Notes: a model not told the origin generated them from the letters alone. Shown: positions 17,216 to 25,574, counted from the stretch's first letter. The stretch: DNA of 46,276 nt from Bacteroidaceae bacterium (GCA_017645305.1 JAGCPD010000008.1:1-46276); one strand, 5' to 3'. Numbers and translations: made by a program.

Positions 17216-18613
17216 TTAGTATGCGTTTTCCTCCCCATGTATGGCATTATATATTGTCTTCCAAATGATGAAAAGGTCGAGGGCGAATGTCCAATGCTCT
17301 ATGTACCAGATATCCTTCTGGATGCGGCCTTCCATCTGCCATAGCTCCTGCGTTTCGCCACGGAAACCAGTGACTTGGGCATAGCCTGTAATGCCCGGTT
17401 TGGCAAAGTGTCGGATCATGTAACTGGCAATGAGCTCGCTGTACTGCTCGGTGTGTTTGAGCATGTGTGGACGCGGGCCGACGATGCTCATATTTCCCAG
17501 CCATACATTGATGAACTGCGGCAGTTCGTCGATACTGGTGCGACGCATGAATTCTCCGATGCGTGTCTTGCGTGGGTCATCCTTTGTGGCCTGTACTTTG
17601 TCGCTATCTACATTGACACGCATGGAGCGGAACTTGTAGCAATAGAACTCCTTGCCGTTGAGTCCCGAACGCATCTGTTTGAAAAAGACGGGGCCAGGAG
17701 AGCTCAGTTTGATGAGCATGCCGAAGACAATATACACGAAAGGGAAAAGGGTGACGAGGAAGATGCTGGAGACAATAAAGTCAAAGCAGCGCTTGATGAT
17801 GCGATTGCCCAACGATGTAAGCGGTTCGTTGTGAAGGCTGAATACCGGGGTTCCGTTCATCAGACTGAATGACATTGTATGTCTCTGATAGTTAAAGGAA
17901 TCCGGAATATGGTAGTAGCGTACTATATTCTGGGCACAGGTTCGCATGATGGCGTTAATCAAATCGTTCTGTGAAGAGGGTAGCATGCAATAGACATTAT
18001 GCAAGCGTTTTCCTTCAATATAGGCAAGTGCTTCCTCCGGCTTACCAAGATAGCCTTCATCCGTCACATTCCTGCGTGGCTCGTCAGCGAAGTAACCAAG
18101 GATTTTGAAACCAGTGGTATGGTCTTTCTCTATCGTTTTATACAGTTCGCTGGCAATGTTGATGTTGCCGATGAAGATGACGCTCATAGTGTTACGCCCC
18201 CGCTTACGGTACCACTTGATATATTGTCTTAGAAACCATCGGTAGATGAGTAGGAACAGGAGGATAAACCCGTAGAAGGGTAGCATGAAGTTCCACGTCA
18301 TCAGCGGCCAGCGGAATACCCACATAACCATGAGGCTGAGCAGCACAAAGAGCGTCGTACTCCCGATGAAACTTCGCAGCAGCTGGTCGCCGCGTACGAA
18401 ACGGTCGTAAATGTGATGGTGGATTTGCAGGTCGCACAGTATGTAAACCAGTGTCATAAGCACCATTAGACGCTTGTAGTGAGGCGTATGGAGATGCCCC
18501 ATGCTTTGATATACTAAGGACATGATGAGCAGAGCAGCATTGAGCGCAAAAAGCTCGCCTGCCAGTATTATCCAGCGTATGCTGTTGTCTGAAGTCTTAT
18601 TATCTCTAACCAC
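17216..18613 (-). CDS. Undecaprenyl-phosphate glucose/galactose phosphotransferase, WcaJ type
   Basis: This is an initiating enzyme of exopolysaccharide synthesis that transfers a sugar-1-phosphate to undecaprenyl phosphate. The 465-residue product has the full WcaJ layout. Four membrane helices fall in residues 12-127, with a CoA-binding-like domain at about 143-240. The catalytic monotopic domain spans 268-465 with KRCFDFI, SPGPVFFKQMRSG, CYKFRSMRV, KDDPRKTRIGE, IDELPQ (Asp362-Glu363), VGPRPH and KPGITGYAQV. The start is a GTG at 18613, since the next Met is residue 31. It lies 28 bases upstream of the fused transferase, so two initiating enzymes are encoded side by side. Confidence 0.92.
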   Translation of the reverse strand: MVRDNKTSDNSIRWIILAGELFALNAALLIMSLVYQSMGHLHTPHYKRLMVLMTLVYILCDLQIHHHIYDRFVRGDQLLRSFIGSTTLFVLLSLMVMWVFRWPLMTWNFMLPFYGFILLFLLIYRWFLRQYIKWYRKRGRNTMSVIFIGNINIASELYKTIEKDHTTGFKILGYFADEPRRNVTDEGYLGKPEEALAYIEGKRLHNVYCMLPSSQNDLINAIMRTCAQNIVRYYHIPDSFNYQRHTMSFSLMNGTPVFSLHNEPLTSLGNRIIKRCFDFIVSSIFLVTLFPFVYIVFGMLIKLSSPGPVFFKQMRSGLNGKEFYCYKFRSMRVNVDSDKVQATKDDPRKTRIGEFMRRTSIDELPQFINVWLGNMSIVGPRPHMLKHTEQYSELIASYMIRHFAKPGITGYAQVTGFRGETQELWQMEGRIQKDIWYIEHWTFALDLFIIWKTIYNAIHGEENAY

Positions 18614-18655
18614 GTTTATATTTACGATTTGACTATTTACTATTTACGATTTAAT
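18614..18655 (-). repeat. Imperfect TATTTACGATTT-type spacer repeat
   Basis: The gap between the WcaJ-type gene and the upstream nucleotidyltransferase gene contains three near-copies of TATTTACGATTT/TATTTACTATTT. The same word, ATTTACGATTTA, recurs at 45905-45916 at the start of the protease gene. It appears to belong to the family of AT-rich dispersed spacer repeats in this genome. Confidence 0.6.
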
Positions 18656-18682
18656 CCCCATTCTTTAATCCCTAAACTACAA

Positions 18683-19762
18683 TTAAAGATACCCATTGAA
18701 GAGTCTCCACACATATTGTGATATGCGGTAGTAGGGATGCCAAAACACCTCGCGAGGGTATTGGCCGATGAGGCGCCAGCTCCAGCGTGTGCCCCAAGTG
18801 AGTCGTTCCCATCGGCTCATTTCTGCCCAGTTGCCTACGCGGTCGTCTGCATGGCCGAAGTTTCCTGCCCGCATTACCTCTTTTAAGAGGAAGCGGCCAC
18901 GATGCTCGTCTGGTTCGGTGAGCATCTGTTCCTTTGGCATGTAGAACACCTCGCCCAACACCCACATCAGCGCCCTGCAAAAGTCCGTCAGCCCAAGTTC
19001 GTGAATAACGGGCAGGACCTTTTCCCTAAGTTCCTCTCCCTCCGTTGTGGTCAAGAGCTGGCTCAGATAGTAGTAATCCATCAGTTGCCTGAGTCCGATG
19101 CCCTCGTAGAAAAGGTGACGGTAGATGTGGCTCAGTTGGAACACCAGATTCATTTCATCATTGGGGATGTTGATGAATCCCTCGTCAGGCAATTCCACTT
19201 GTTTTGGTCGTGCGAGCTGCTGGACGAAATAGCGCTGCATCTTGCGATTCTTGAACGGGTCGTAGAGGAAGCTGGGCAGAAAGTGTATCTCAATAGGAGT
19301 GTCCTTGCGGACGGGGAATTCCATCTCAATGCGTGTTACCTCCAGTTTTGGGAAACGGCTGCGGACGTAGTCGGCAATCTTCCTTCGGTCACCATCAAGC
19401 CAGATGTCAATGTCACCAGGAATGCGAAGCATCGGGTCGGGGTAGAGTAGGGCATTGCCCTGACCTTTTAGGATGACATTCCGATAACCCAATTTCTCCC
19501 AACCTTGACTCACCCATACTGTGTTGTGGTTGAGGCGTTTGTTGTCGCAGATAATCTTCTGTACCGTGGCGTGCCAGTTGATGAGCAGCTGTCGTGGAGG
19601 CTTCTGGTCAGCAGAAAGCCGGCATAATCCATCGTATAGCACCCCAACCATTGTTTGCCGTTTTGCTTCGGCGAACAGTTCGTGCCACTCCTCTTCGGAT
19701 GGCGTGTGGCAGAATGCCTCTTGCTGACCTAAGGTTATGCGTATGAGTTCGAAGAAAAGCAT
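18683..19762 (-). CDS. Nucleotidyltransferase-fold protein (NTP_transf_5 type)
   Basis: The 359-residue product carries ILKGQGNALLYPDPMLRIPG followed by DIDIWL (Asp117, Asp119). This is the GxDxD-type metal site of the uncharacterised nucleotidyltransferase family often found in Bacteroidales capsule loci. No signal peptide or membrane helix is evident, so it is probably cytoplasmic. Its substrate is unknown, and a role in modifying a precursor is inference from context only. It is the first gene of a unit with its own promoter, followed by the two initiating transferases. Its length and intact motif argue for a working protein. Confidence 0.82.
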   Translation of the reverse strand: MLFFELIRITLGQQEAFCHTPSEEEWHELFAEAKRQTMVGVLYDGLCRLSADQKPPRQLLINWHATVQKIICDNKRLNHNTVWVSQGWEKLGYRNVILKGQGNALLYPDPMLRIPGDIDIWLDGDRRKIADYVRSRFPKLEVTRIEMEFPVRKDTPIEIHFLPSFLYDPFKNRKMQRYFVQQLARPKQVELPDEGFINIPNDEMNLVFQLSHIYRHLFYEGIGLRQLMDYYYLSQLLTTTEGEELREKVLPVIHELGLTDFCRALMWVLGEVFYMPKEQMLTEPDEHRGRFLLKEVMRAGNFGHADDRVGNWAEMSRWERLTWGTRWSWRLIGQYPREVFWHPYYRISQYVWRLFNGYL

Positions 19763-19780
19763 TATTTCGAATTATGACTG

Positions 19781-19812
19781 CAAAGTTAACCCTTTTAGGA
19801 TTATTTTCCAAA
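19781..19812 (-). promoter_or_regulatory. Promoter for the nucleotidyltransferase/initiating transferase unit
   Basis: On the minus strand, TTTG (19809-19812) and TAACTTTG (19781-19788) are separated by 20 bases, a full Bacteroidetes promoter. The ATG at 19762 would have a leader of only about 12 bases. This makes the last three minus-strand genes separable from the large upstream operon. Confidence 0.82.
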
Positions 19813-19832
19813 AAATGCTTACATTAATTCAC

Positions 19833-19902
19833 CTAAGCATACTCTACCCATACTCTACCCATACTCTACCCATACTTTACCCATACTCATGAGTATGCTT
19901 AG
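19833..19902. repeat. 11-bp tandem repeat array inside a 12-bp inverted repeat
   Basis: CATACTCTACC is repeated at 19838, 19849 and 19860, with a one-base variant (CATACTTTACC) at 19871 and a partial copy at 19882. The array is bracketed by the perfect inverted pair CTAAGCATACTC (19833-19844) and GAGTATGCTTAG (19891-19902). A 16-bp perfect palindrome, CATACTCATGAGTATG, lies at 19882-19897. Several alternative hairpins are possible. The 11-bp period matches about one helical turn. Confidence 0.9.
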
Positions 19903-19950
19903 AAGCAGCCTGGAGGCAGAGTGATTGCTGGCTAAAGCGAGGCATCTCAC

Positions 19951-20057
19951 AAACCAATGAGGCTATAAAAATGAACCTATGGTTCGTGAGGCAATTAACC
20001 TATGGTTCATGAGGCAAATAACCTATGTTCGTGAGGCTACGAACCTATGGTTCATGA
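19951..20057. repeat. 19-bp AACCTATGGTTCRTGAGGC repeat array
   Basis: Units start at 19974, 19997, 20020 (one base shorter) and 20042 (truncated after TTCATGA). They are spaced by 4, 4 and 4 bases, for a period of 22-23. A decayed copy, AAACCAATGAGGC, lies at 19951-19963. Each full unit contains the short dyad AACC-TAT-GGTT. The last copy overlaps the 3' end of the GT26 gene and encodes its final residues and stop codon. It is unrelated to the neighbouring 11-bp array. Confidence 0.88.
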
Positions 20058-20809
20058 AAAGGCCCTTTTCGCTCCCTATATATATAGTATAGAAACTTTG
20101 CGTTACCGATAATGTAACGCCTCCACATGCGTCGCGGTTCCATGAGCAATCGGTAGAACCACTCCAGTGAATGTCTTTGCCACCAAAGAGGGGCGCGTTT
20201 TACAGTTCCTGCATAAAAGTCAAAGACGGCACCGATGGTTCCGCAGTGGCAGTGTATGTTCAGTTCGTTCCAATGCTTGTATGTCCACTTTTCCTGTTTG
20301 GGAGCTGTCATTCCTATCCATAGCAGGTCAGGGTCGGCATTGTTAATTGCCTGTATCATGGCCAGATTATCTTCGTCTGAGAATTCCGGCTTGTATGGTG
20401 GGGAGTAGGTCACAACTTCCAGATTGGGATAATCAATAGCAGCTCGTTTACAAATCAGGGACAGCACCTTCTCGCTGGAACCGACGAACATCACCCGAGG
20501 TTTTTTGTTATGGTTATCGTTATCGTTTTCGTTAATTCTGTCCATCTCAAAAGAAAACAAATCCCAACCTGCAATCCTCTCCTTTGGTTGACACTTCGCA
20601 TTTATCCACCGACAAGCCTTTACGATACCAGTTCCATCCGGCATGAGGTAGTCGCATTTAGTGAGTGCCTCGGCAAAAAAAGAATCCTTTTGTGCCACAA
20701 CATACGAATAGGCATAGATGGTGTTGATGAGCGTTTTGCTTTGAGGAATACGAGTTAATTCCTCACGTGAACTTACAATCTGTATTGTCTTTAATCTAAG
20801 TGCCATCAT
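20045..20809 (-). CDS. GT26 (WecG/TagA/CpsF) glycosyltransferase
   Basis: This family transfers a sugar, for example N-acetylmannosamine or its uronic acid in characterised members, to lipid-linked precursors on the cytoplasmic face. The 254-residue product shows LMPDGTGIVKACRW, DLLWIGMTAPKQEKW, GAVFDFYAGTVKRAPLWWQR and LEWFYRLLMEPRRMWRRY, all family hallmarks. The C-terminal KFLYYIYRERKG is basic and likely membrane-associating. Two adjacent Met codons (20809 and 20806) are possible starts. It overlaps the upstream GT4 gene by 4 bases. Its last residues are encoded by a copy of the 19-bp repeat. Confidence 0.92.
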   Translation of the reverse strand: MMALRLKTIQIVSSREELTRIPQSKTLINTIYAYSYVVAQKDSFFAEALTKCDYLMPDGTGIVKACRWINAKCQPKERIAGWDLFSFEMDRINENDNDNHNKKPRVMFVGSSEKVLSLICKRAAIDYPNLEVVTYSPPYKPEFSDEDNLAMIQAINNADPDLLWIGMTAPKQEKWTYKHWNELNIHCHCGTIGAVFDFYAGTVKRAPLWWQRHSLEWFYRLLMEPRRMWRRYIIGNAKFLYYIYRERKGPFHEP

Positions 20810-21912
20810 CTTACGGTTTTTTCATATACCTCCCCTGTCTGTCTGGCTATAATATCCCAATTGTAGAGATGCATGTCGTAGTGCGGCTTCTGCGATAAAG
20901 AAATCTTAGCCTCCAACCTTTTAGCAAGTTCTTTTACATTACCGCAAGGGAAATAATGGCTCTCGTCAAGACCGATTTCCAGGTTTGCAGGGATGTCGCT
21001 TGCTACGACAGGGATGTCGTATGACATAGCCTCAAGCAGGGCAATCGGCAATCCCTCGTGACTGCTTGGCAGGCAATAGCAGGAGGCATTTGTCAAGAGC
21101 GAGTGCAGTTTCCTGCCCTTAATGAAGCCCGTCAGAACGACGTCATTCTCCCTGGCTTTCTTTTTGAGAGAACAGGAGTAATCGTCCTCAAAGTCTGTGT
21201 CGCCTGCCAATACGAGCCGTATGTCCTCTGGGATGCGTCCTGCATTCTTGAGCAACACGAACGCATCTACCAGATGATGCAGGTTCTTCTCTGGAACGAA
21301 GCGACACATACCTAAGATATATTTGCCTTCTGCTATGCCAAGTTCGTTGAAGTACTCAGGATAGACACATTTTTCTGGTTGTGTCACGCCATTGTAAATG
21401 AGCGTCACATCTTCCTTCCTACCGCATTTCTTGGCAATCAGGGTCTTGATGACATTTGATATGACTATCACCTGATTCGCGAACCGGCATCCCAGTTGTT
21501 CACCAAGTTTCAGCACCATCTTGGCAACCCTTCCCCATTTGTCGCGGTCATAGTCGGGACCGTGGTGTGTCATTACCACTCTCAACCCCAATAGTCGGGC
21601 GTATGGTGTCAGCAGATTGGGACCGATAGTATGGATGTGAATGAGGTCTGCTCCGAGAGCCTTAGCTTTGTTGATGGCTCTGAACGTATGTATGATAGCC
21701 TCGAAGTACTTGGACTTAGGAGCGTCGATGTCTATAATCTTCACACCTTTCCACTCTGTCAAAGGTTTTTCTTCCCTGACATAGTTCTTCCGACGAATGA
21801 CAGTTACATCATATCCAAGTTCTGCCAGTCGAGGCAGCAACTCTTCGCAGTGTGTCTCCACTCCGCCCATGATGTCCGGTATGCCACGTGTTCCTGTTAC
21901 AACGACCTTCAT
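20806..21912 (-). CDS. GT4 family glycosyltransferase
   Basis: The 368-residue product is a GT-B fold glycosyltransferase. The N-terminal VVTGTRGIPDIMGGVETHCE resembles the GTRGIP..GG.ET start of rhamnosyltransferase-like GT4 proteins. The C-terminal nucleotide-sugar site reads SHEGLPIALLEAMSYDIPVV, with the EX7E motif. RFVPEKNLHHLVDAFVLLKN is the typical mid-protein segment. Substrate and linkage cannot be read from the sequence. It overlaps the GT26 gene by 4 bases and follows the next GT4 gene with a 5-base gap, so translation is probably coupled. Confidence 0.92.
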   Translation of the reverse strand: MKVVVTGTRGIPDIMGGVETHCEELLPRLAELGYDVTVIRRKNYVREEKPLTEWKGVKIIDIDAPKSKYFEAIIHTFRAINKAKALGADLIHIHTIGPNLLTPYARLLGLRVVMTHHGPDYDRDKWGRVAKMVLKLGEQLGCRFANQVIVISNVIKTLIAKKCGRKEDVTLIYNGVTQPEKCVYPEYFNELGIAEGKYILGMCRFVPEKNLHHLVDAFVLLKNAGRIPEDIRLVLAGDTDFEDDYSCSLKKKARENDVVLTGFIKGRKLHSLLTNASCYCLPSSHEGLPIALLEAMSYDIPVVASDIPANLEIGLDESHYFPCGNVKELAKRLEAKISLSQKPHYDMHLYNWDIIARQTGEVYEKTVR

Positions 21913-21917
21913 GCTGT

Positions 21918-22982
21918 TTAGAGTTCTTTTATTGTTTGTATATAACTATCCCGGAAAATATTCAGCGAGTAATTGTCATAAAGTATTTCTTTACTTCTTT
22001 TCCCAAACTGCTGACGCATATCCTTGTTCATTATCAATGTCTCAAGATGCTGAGCAAGTGCGTCAACGTCCCCCTTTTCTGCGAGAAACCCGTTCGTATC
22101 GTCTTTCACCAGATAGGAGTTGTCTCCAACGTTTGTGGCAACAATAGGAAGATTTGCATTCATCCCCTCCATAATACTATTGCTTGTGCCCTCGAACAAG
22201 GAAGTTGAGAGATAGATATCGGCCTTTTTCAGGTAATGGGGAATATTGTCGGGGTTAATAAGTATGTCCGTAATCCCTGAAATACCCGCTTCTCTCACCC
22301 ATACTCTGATTTGCTGTTCCAGCTCCCCGAAACCGATGATACAGAAGTGAATGTTTTCACATTTGGTATTTGCCTTGGCAACACTCTTGATTGCAGTCAA
22401 GTAGTCCTTTTGCTCCACAAAACGGCCAACGGTGATGATAGTTGTCGTGTCCGCTTCATCCTTCAGGTCGAATGGTGCGATGTTGTCAAAGCAGTTGGGG
22501 ATAACGTGAATTTTCTTCTCCTTGAAGCCTTTAGAAACGAAATTCTCCTTCCCAGAGAAACAGTTTGCTATTGTCAGGGCAGCCATGTGATTGGTAAGGA
22601 ACCGGTCAGAGATGAGCTTACCGGTTGGTAGTTCCGCGTTGCGCAATCCTGTTACCACCTTCGCCCCTGTAATGGTACCAGCAAGGCAGGCATAGAGGTT
22701 CGCTGCCGTCAGGTATGAGAAGATGAGTTCAATTTTGCATCTTTTGATATAAGCACAGAATTGGCTGAATCTGCTGATGTGTCCGCCGTTGAAAAGAGCC
22801 AAATGAATCGCTGGTGTCTCATTGATTAAATCCAGATACTTTTGGTGCGTTTTGGCGGCATTGAAGACAATGAAATGTACGTCATAGTCAATCGAAAGAG
22901 CTTTGGCAAGTAAAACTGCCTGCTTCTCCGCTCCACCGCTGGTGAGGTTCTTGACGAATATGGCTATTGACGTAGGTGTCAT
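21918..22982 (-). CDS. GT4 family glycosyltransferase
   Basis: The 354-residue product has the acceptor-side motif LTSGGAEKQAVLLAKAL near the N-terminus, TVGRFVEQKDYLTAIKSV at the domain junction, and the donor site STSLFEGTSNSIMEGMNANL with EX7E glutamates. This is a cytoplasmic retaining glycosyltransferase for repeat-unit assembly, with unknown donor. Its start overlaps the stop of the TupA-like gene by 4 bases. Confidence 0.92.
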   Translation of the reverse strand: MTPTSIAIFVKNLTSGGAEKQAVLLAKALSIDYDVHFIVFNAAKTHQKYLDLINETPAIHLALFNGGHISRFSQFCAYIKRCKIELIFSYLTAANLYACLAGTITGAKVVTGLRNAELPTGKLISDRFLTNHMAALTIANCFSGKENFVSKGFKEKKIHVIPNCFDNIAPFDLKDEADTTTIITVGRFVEQKDYLTAIKSVAKANTKCENIHFCIIGFGELEQQIRVWVREAGISGITDILINPDNIPHYLKKADIYLSTSLFEGTSNSIMEGMNANLPIVATNVGDNSYLVKDDTNGFLAEKGDVDALAQHLETLIMNKDMRQQFGKRSKEILYDNYSLNIFRDSYIQTIKEL

Positions 22983-23896
22983 TTGTCTTCAGTTTTAGGC
23001 AGTTTCAGCCATTCTCCTATTTTGTAATCCCATTCTTCGGGTTTAAAGGGAACATTGCCTGAGAAGTGGAAGAATGTTAATTCTCCGAAATATATTTTTC
23101 CATTGATGTCATACAAATCCACCCGTATATGTGGATAACCTTTACTTAATTCCTCAGCCAACGCTATCATCTTTTCAAAGCCTGCTGGTTTCGTAATTTT
23201 TTTTGTTGTCCAAGGATGACCTTGTACGAATGGTAGATGATTGAAGTCTGTATCAAAGAAGTCAAATTTGACATCATTTATGCTACGGTCTGTTGCAATG
23301 AAGAGCATCTTGCATTTGCCGTCAAAACAGAAGAACTTGTAGTCTTTCAACTCGGTTCCAGACTCATCTACCATGTATTCCTCTGCAATGATGCGTGGCT
23401 TAATGTTCTTGTAAGGATATTCGCGATGCTCGTAGAAAAAGTTGTGGTTCAGACTTTTGTTTATTTTCTTCCGTGCTGCGGAAATTGTCTTGTCGCTTTT
23501 GTCCATACAAACGGCCACACCGCCACTATCGTGTGTTGTCTTTAGGACAAACTTATCGGGCAACTTGTTGAAGTCAATCTCATCGAAAGAACTCCATACG
23601 CCAAGCGTTGGGATGATGTAGTCGTCACCGATACGTTCGCGCACAATCTTCTTAGCTTCATATTTATCAACCAAATGTGAGTATTCTGGATGAATGTCAT
23701 TTAGTTTCAGCCATTGCAGTTTCTCGTTGAAGGTACGAGGATTATCAATATTTGGAAACTTGCGCATGCCAGAGAAATACTCCCATTTTATGAAGCTGCG
23801 GTCACTCATCCACTTACTGAATGTTCTGCGCAGGATAACGCCAAAAAGCCATTCTGGATGCTTGATTGCCTTGTATAGTCTGTTTTTCTCGTTCAT
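22979..23896 (-). CDS. TupA-like ATP-grasp protein
   Basis: The 305-residue product matches the ATP-grasp family related to TupA of teichuronopeptide synthesis. It has PNIDNPRTFNEKLQWLKL, VDKYEAKKIVRERIGDDYII, KFVLKTTHDSGGV and a C-terminal HIRVDLYDINGKIYFGELTF containing acidic metal ligands. Members are often annotated as glycosyltransferases, but the fold suggests ATP-dependent ligation, for example of an amino acid to a uronic acid. An in-frame TTG at 23938 would overlap the upstream gene. ATG 23896 lies 5 bases after that gene and was chosen. It may decorate the sugar made by the epimerase in this locus. Confidence 0.85.
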   Translation of the reverse strand: MNEKNRLYKAIKHPEWLFGVILRRTFSKWMSDRSFIKWEYFSGMRKFPNIDNPRTFNEKLQWLKLNDIHPEYSHLVDKYEAKKIVRERIGDDYIIPTLGVWSSFDEIDFNKLPDKFVLKTTHDSGGVAVCMDKSDKTISAARKKINKSLNHNFFYEHREYPYKNIKPRIIAEEYMVDESGTELKDYKFFCFDGKCKMLFIATDRSINDVKFDFFDTDFNHLPFVQGHPWTTKKITKPAGFEKMIALAEELSKGYPHIRVDLYDINGKIYFGELTFFHFSGNVPFKPEEWDYKIGEWLKLPKTEDK

Positions 23897-23901
23897 TCTT
23901 G

Positions 23902-24975
23902 TTAAATATTTCTGAAAAGTGAAATGAAGTCCTCGCAAGTTGCAGGGTGATAGGTCATTTCAAAGTCCTTCAAGGAAGGAGCATTCTTCATCCCTTCTGC
24001 AAGAGCCTTAATATTCTCTGATTCCACAACAATGCCATTGTAGCCGTCTTTCACAATCCTATCTATGACAGGAATGCATTTGGTGGCAACGACAGGCTTA
24101 CCCAGATACATTGCATCTATCAAGGAGTTGGGTAGTCCCTCAAATCGAGAGGGCATTACATAACAGTCTGCATACTTTATCCAGCGATAGGGATTGCTGT
24201 CAAATCCTACGAAATGCACATGCTCGTGAAGCTCATGACTATCCACAAAATCCCTTATTGACTTGAAGAAGTCATCTCCTTCATCATATTTCCCAAGCAA
24301 ATACAGATGGGCGTTTGGTTTGTCGCGATGTACCATTTCAAAGGCTCGTACAATTAAATCCTGTCCCTTCTGATGGCTGAACCGTGCTACCCAGATATAT
24401 TTGTATTGGCTTTGTGCTTCTTGTGAAAAAGGATTCGCCGCTTTCGTACATTCTTCAATGTATTCTTCGTCTATGGGATTGTGCATTGTAATTACCTTCT
24501 CTGCTGGCAAGCCAGTATAGGAGATGACTTCATCGTGCATTTCCTCTTGCTGGGCAATAACCTTGTCTGCCCATTTGTATGTCAGTCGGACTAAAGGAAT
24601 ATTGGCTTTGTGTGTGGTTCGGCTTAGGTCAATATTGTTTCGAACTATTACTTTTGTCCCACAGAGTTTTGCAACAATAATCAGGCGTGCATTCAAATAG
24701 AGCAAAGAACTAAAGACTATGTCTGGCTTCTCTTCACGAACCACATTCCACATCTTTATCGTGCCTCCGCACCAGATGCTCTTTATTGGTATCTGCCTTA
24801 TGGAATAACCTGAGGGGATGAAACGGACAATGTCCCCCAAGCCCCTGCCAACAACGACAAATTTCACCTCAAACTCATCTTGAGGCAGCATCTTTGCAAT
24901 GAGGACAGTCATGCGTTCTGCCCCGCCAACAGTTGGGGGCAGAAAGAATAGGACTTTCTTTTTTTTCTGCGACAT
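23902..24975 (-). CDS. GT4 family glycosyltransferase
   Basis: The 357-residue product starts with a basic stretch and FLPPTVGGAERMTVLIAKML, the usual GGAE glycine-rich loop. The middle has IWVARFSHQKGQDLIVRAFE. The donor site reads PSRFEGLPNSLIDAMYLGKP, where the second acidic residue of EX7E is Asp. That is an allowed variation, but worth noting. Donor and linkage are unknown. A 53-base gap separates it from the acetyltransferase upstream in the same transcript. Confidence 0.91.
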   Translation of the reverse strand: MSQKKKKVLFFLPPTVGGAERMTVLIAKMLPQDEFEVKFVVVGRGLGDIVRFIPSGYSIRQIPIKSIWCGGTIKMWNVVREEKPDIVFSSLLYLNARLIIVAKLCGTKVIVRNNIDLSRTTHKANIPLVRLTYKWADKVIAQQEEMHDEVISYTGLPAEKVITMHNPIDEEYIEECTKAANPFSQEAQSQYKYIWVARFSHQKGQDLIVRAFEMVHRDKPNAHLYLLGKYDEGDDFFKSIRDFVDSHELHEHVHFVGFDSNPYRWIKYADCYVMPSRFEGLPNSLIDAMYLGKPVVATKCIPVIDRIVKDGYNGIVVESENIKALAEGMKNAPSLKDFEMTYHPATCEDFISLFRNI

Positions 24976-25028
24976 TGTCTGTTAAATGTGACTTCAGGTT
25001 TATGGGTTAATCATTATAATGCTAATTG

Positions 25029-25574
25029 TTAAGGTACTTGAATATAACCTTTCTTGATGAATTTGTCATCGGGTTGTGCAAGCAGGAAGTCTTTTTTCTC
25101 TTTGACAGACATGTTTTTACAGCCGAAGTTATACTTTTCTTTTATTTTTTTGTAAAAGTCCTCTGTATAACCAATGAATTTTGCTGGATTGCCTGCCACC
25201 ATACAGCCATCAGGCACACTCTTGGTCACTACCGCACCACCAGCAACAATACATCTCTCACCAATGCTGACACCGGGCATAATCATAGCGTGTGCACCAA
25301 TGGATGTGTAACTGCCAATCTTTACTTTGCCAAATTGCTCAAGATAGGTGTCGTTATAATATTTACGTAAAGAATAGATGCCACCATGTGTATAGATTGA
25401 GGCATGAGCAGCAATACGTACATAGTCACCTATTTCAATTAAGTAACCTTCGTCTGGTATTTCTTTTGTTGACAGAAAACAACCTTTTCCTAACTTAACT
25501 CCTAATGACTTAGCATATTCGTTAGGACTCATCAGTTGTCGTCGTATTTTTTTGATAATGTTCTTTATAGACAT
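25029..25574 (-). CDS. Left-handed beta-helix O-acetyltransferase
   Basis: The 181-residue product has hexapeptide repeats: EIGDYVRIAAHASIYTHGG, then KIGSYTSIGAHAMIMPGVSI followed by GERCIVAGGAVVTKSVPDG, ending in the typical VAGNPAKFIGY. This is the CatB/NodL/maltose-acetyltransferase type, which acetylates sugars with acetyl-CoA as trimers. It probably modifies the repeat unit in the cytoplasm. It lies 14 bases downstream of a GT4 gene. Confidence 0.9.
   Translation of the reverse strand: MSIKNIIKKIRRQLMSPNEYAKSLGVKLGKGCFLSTKEIPDEGYLIEIGDYVRIAAHASIYTHGGIYSLRKYYNDTYLEQFGKVKIGSYTSIGAHAMIMPGVSIGERCIVAGGAVVTKSVPDGCMVAGNPAKFIGYTEDFYKKIKEKYNFGCKNMSVKEKKDFLLAQPDDKFIKKGYIQVP

Noticed and set aside
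19833..20057. Regularly spaced repeats as a CRISPR array
   Set aside because: The units are 11 and 19 bp with no or 4-bp spacers, far too short for CRISPR, and no cas genes are present.
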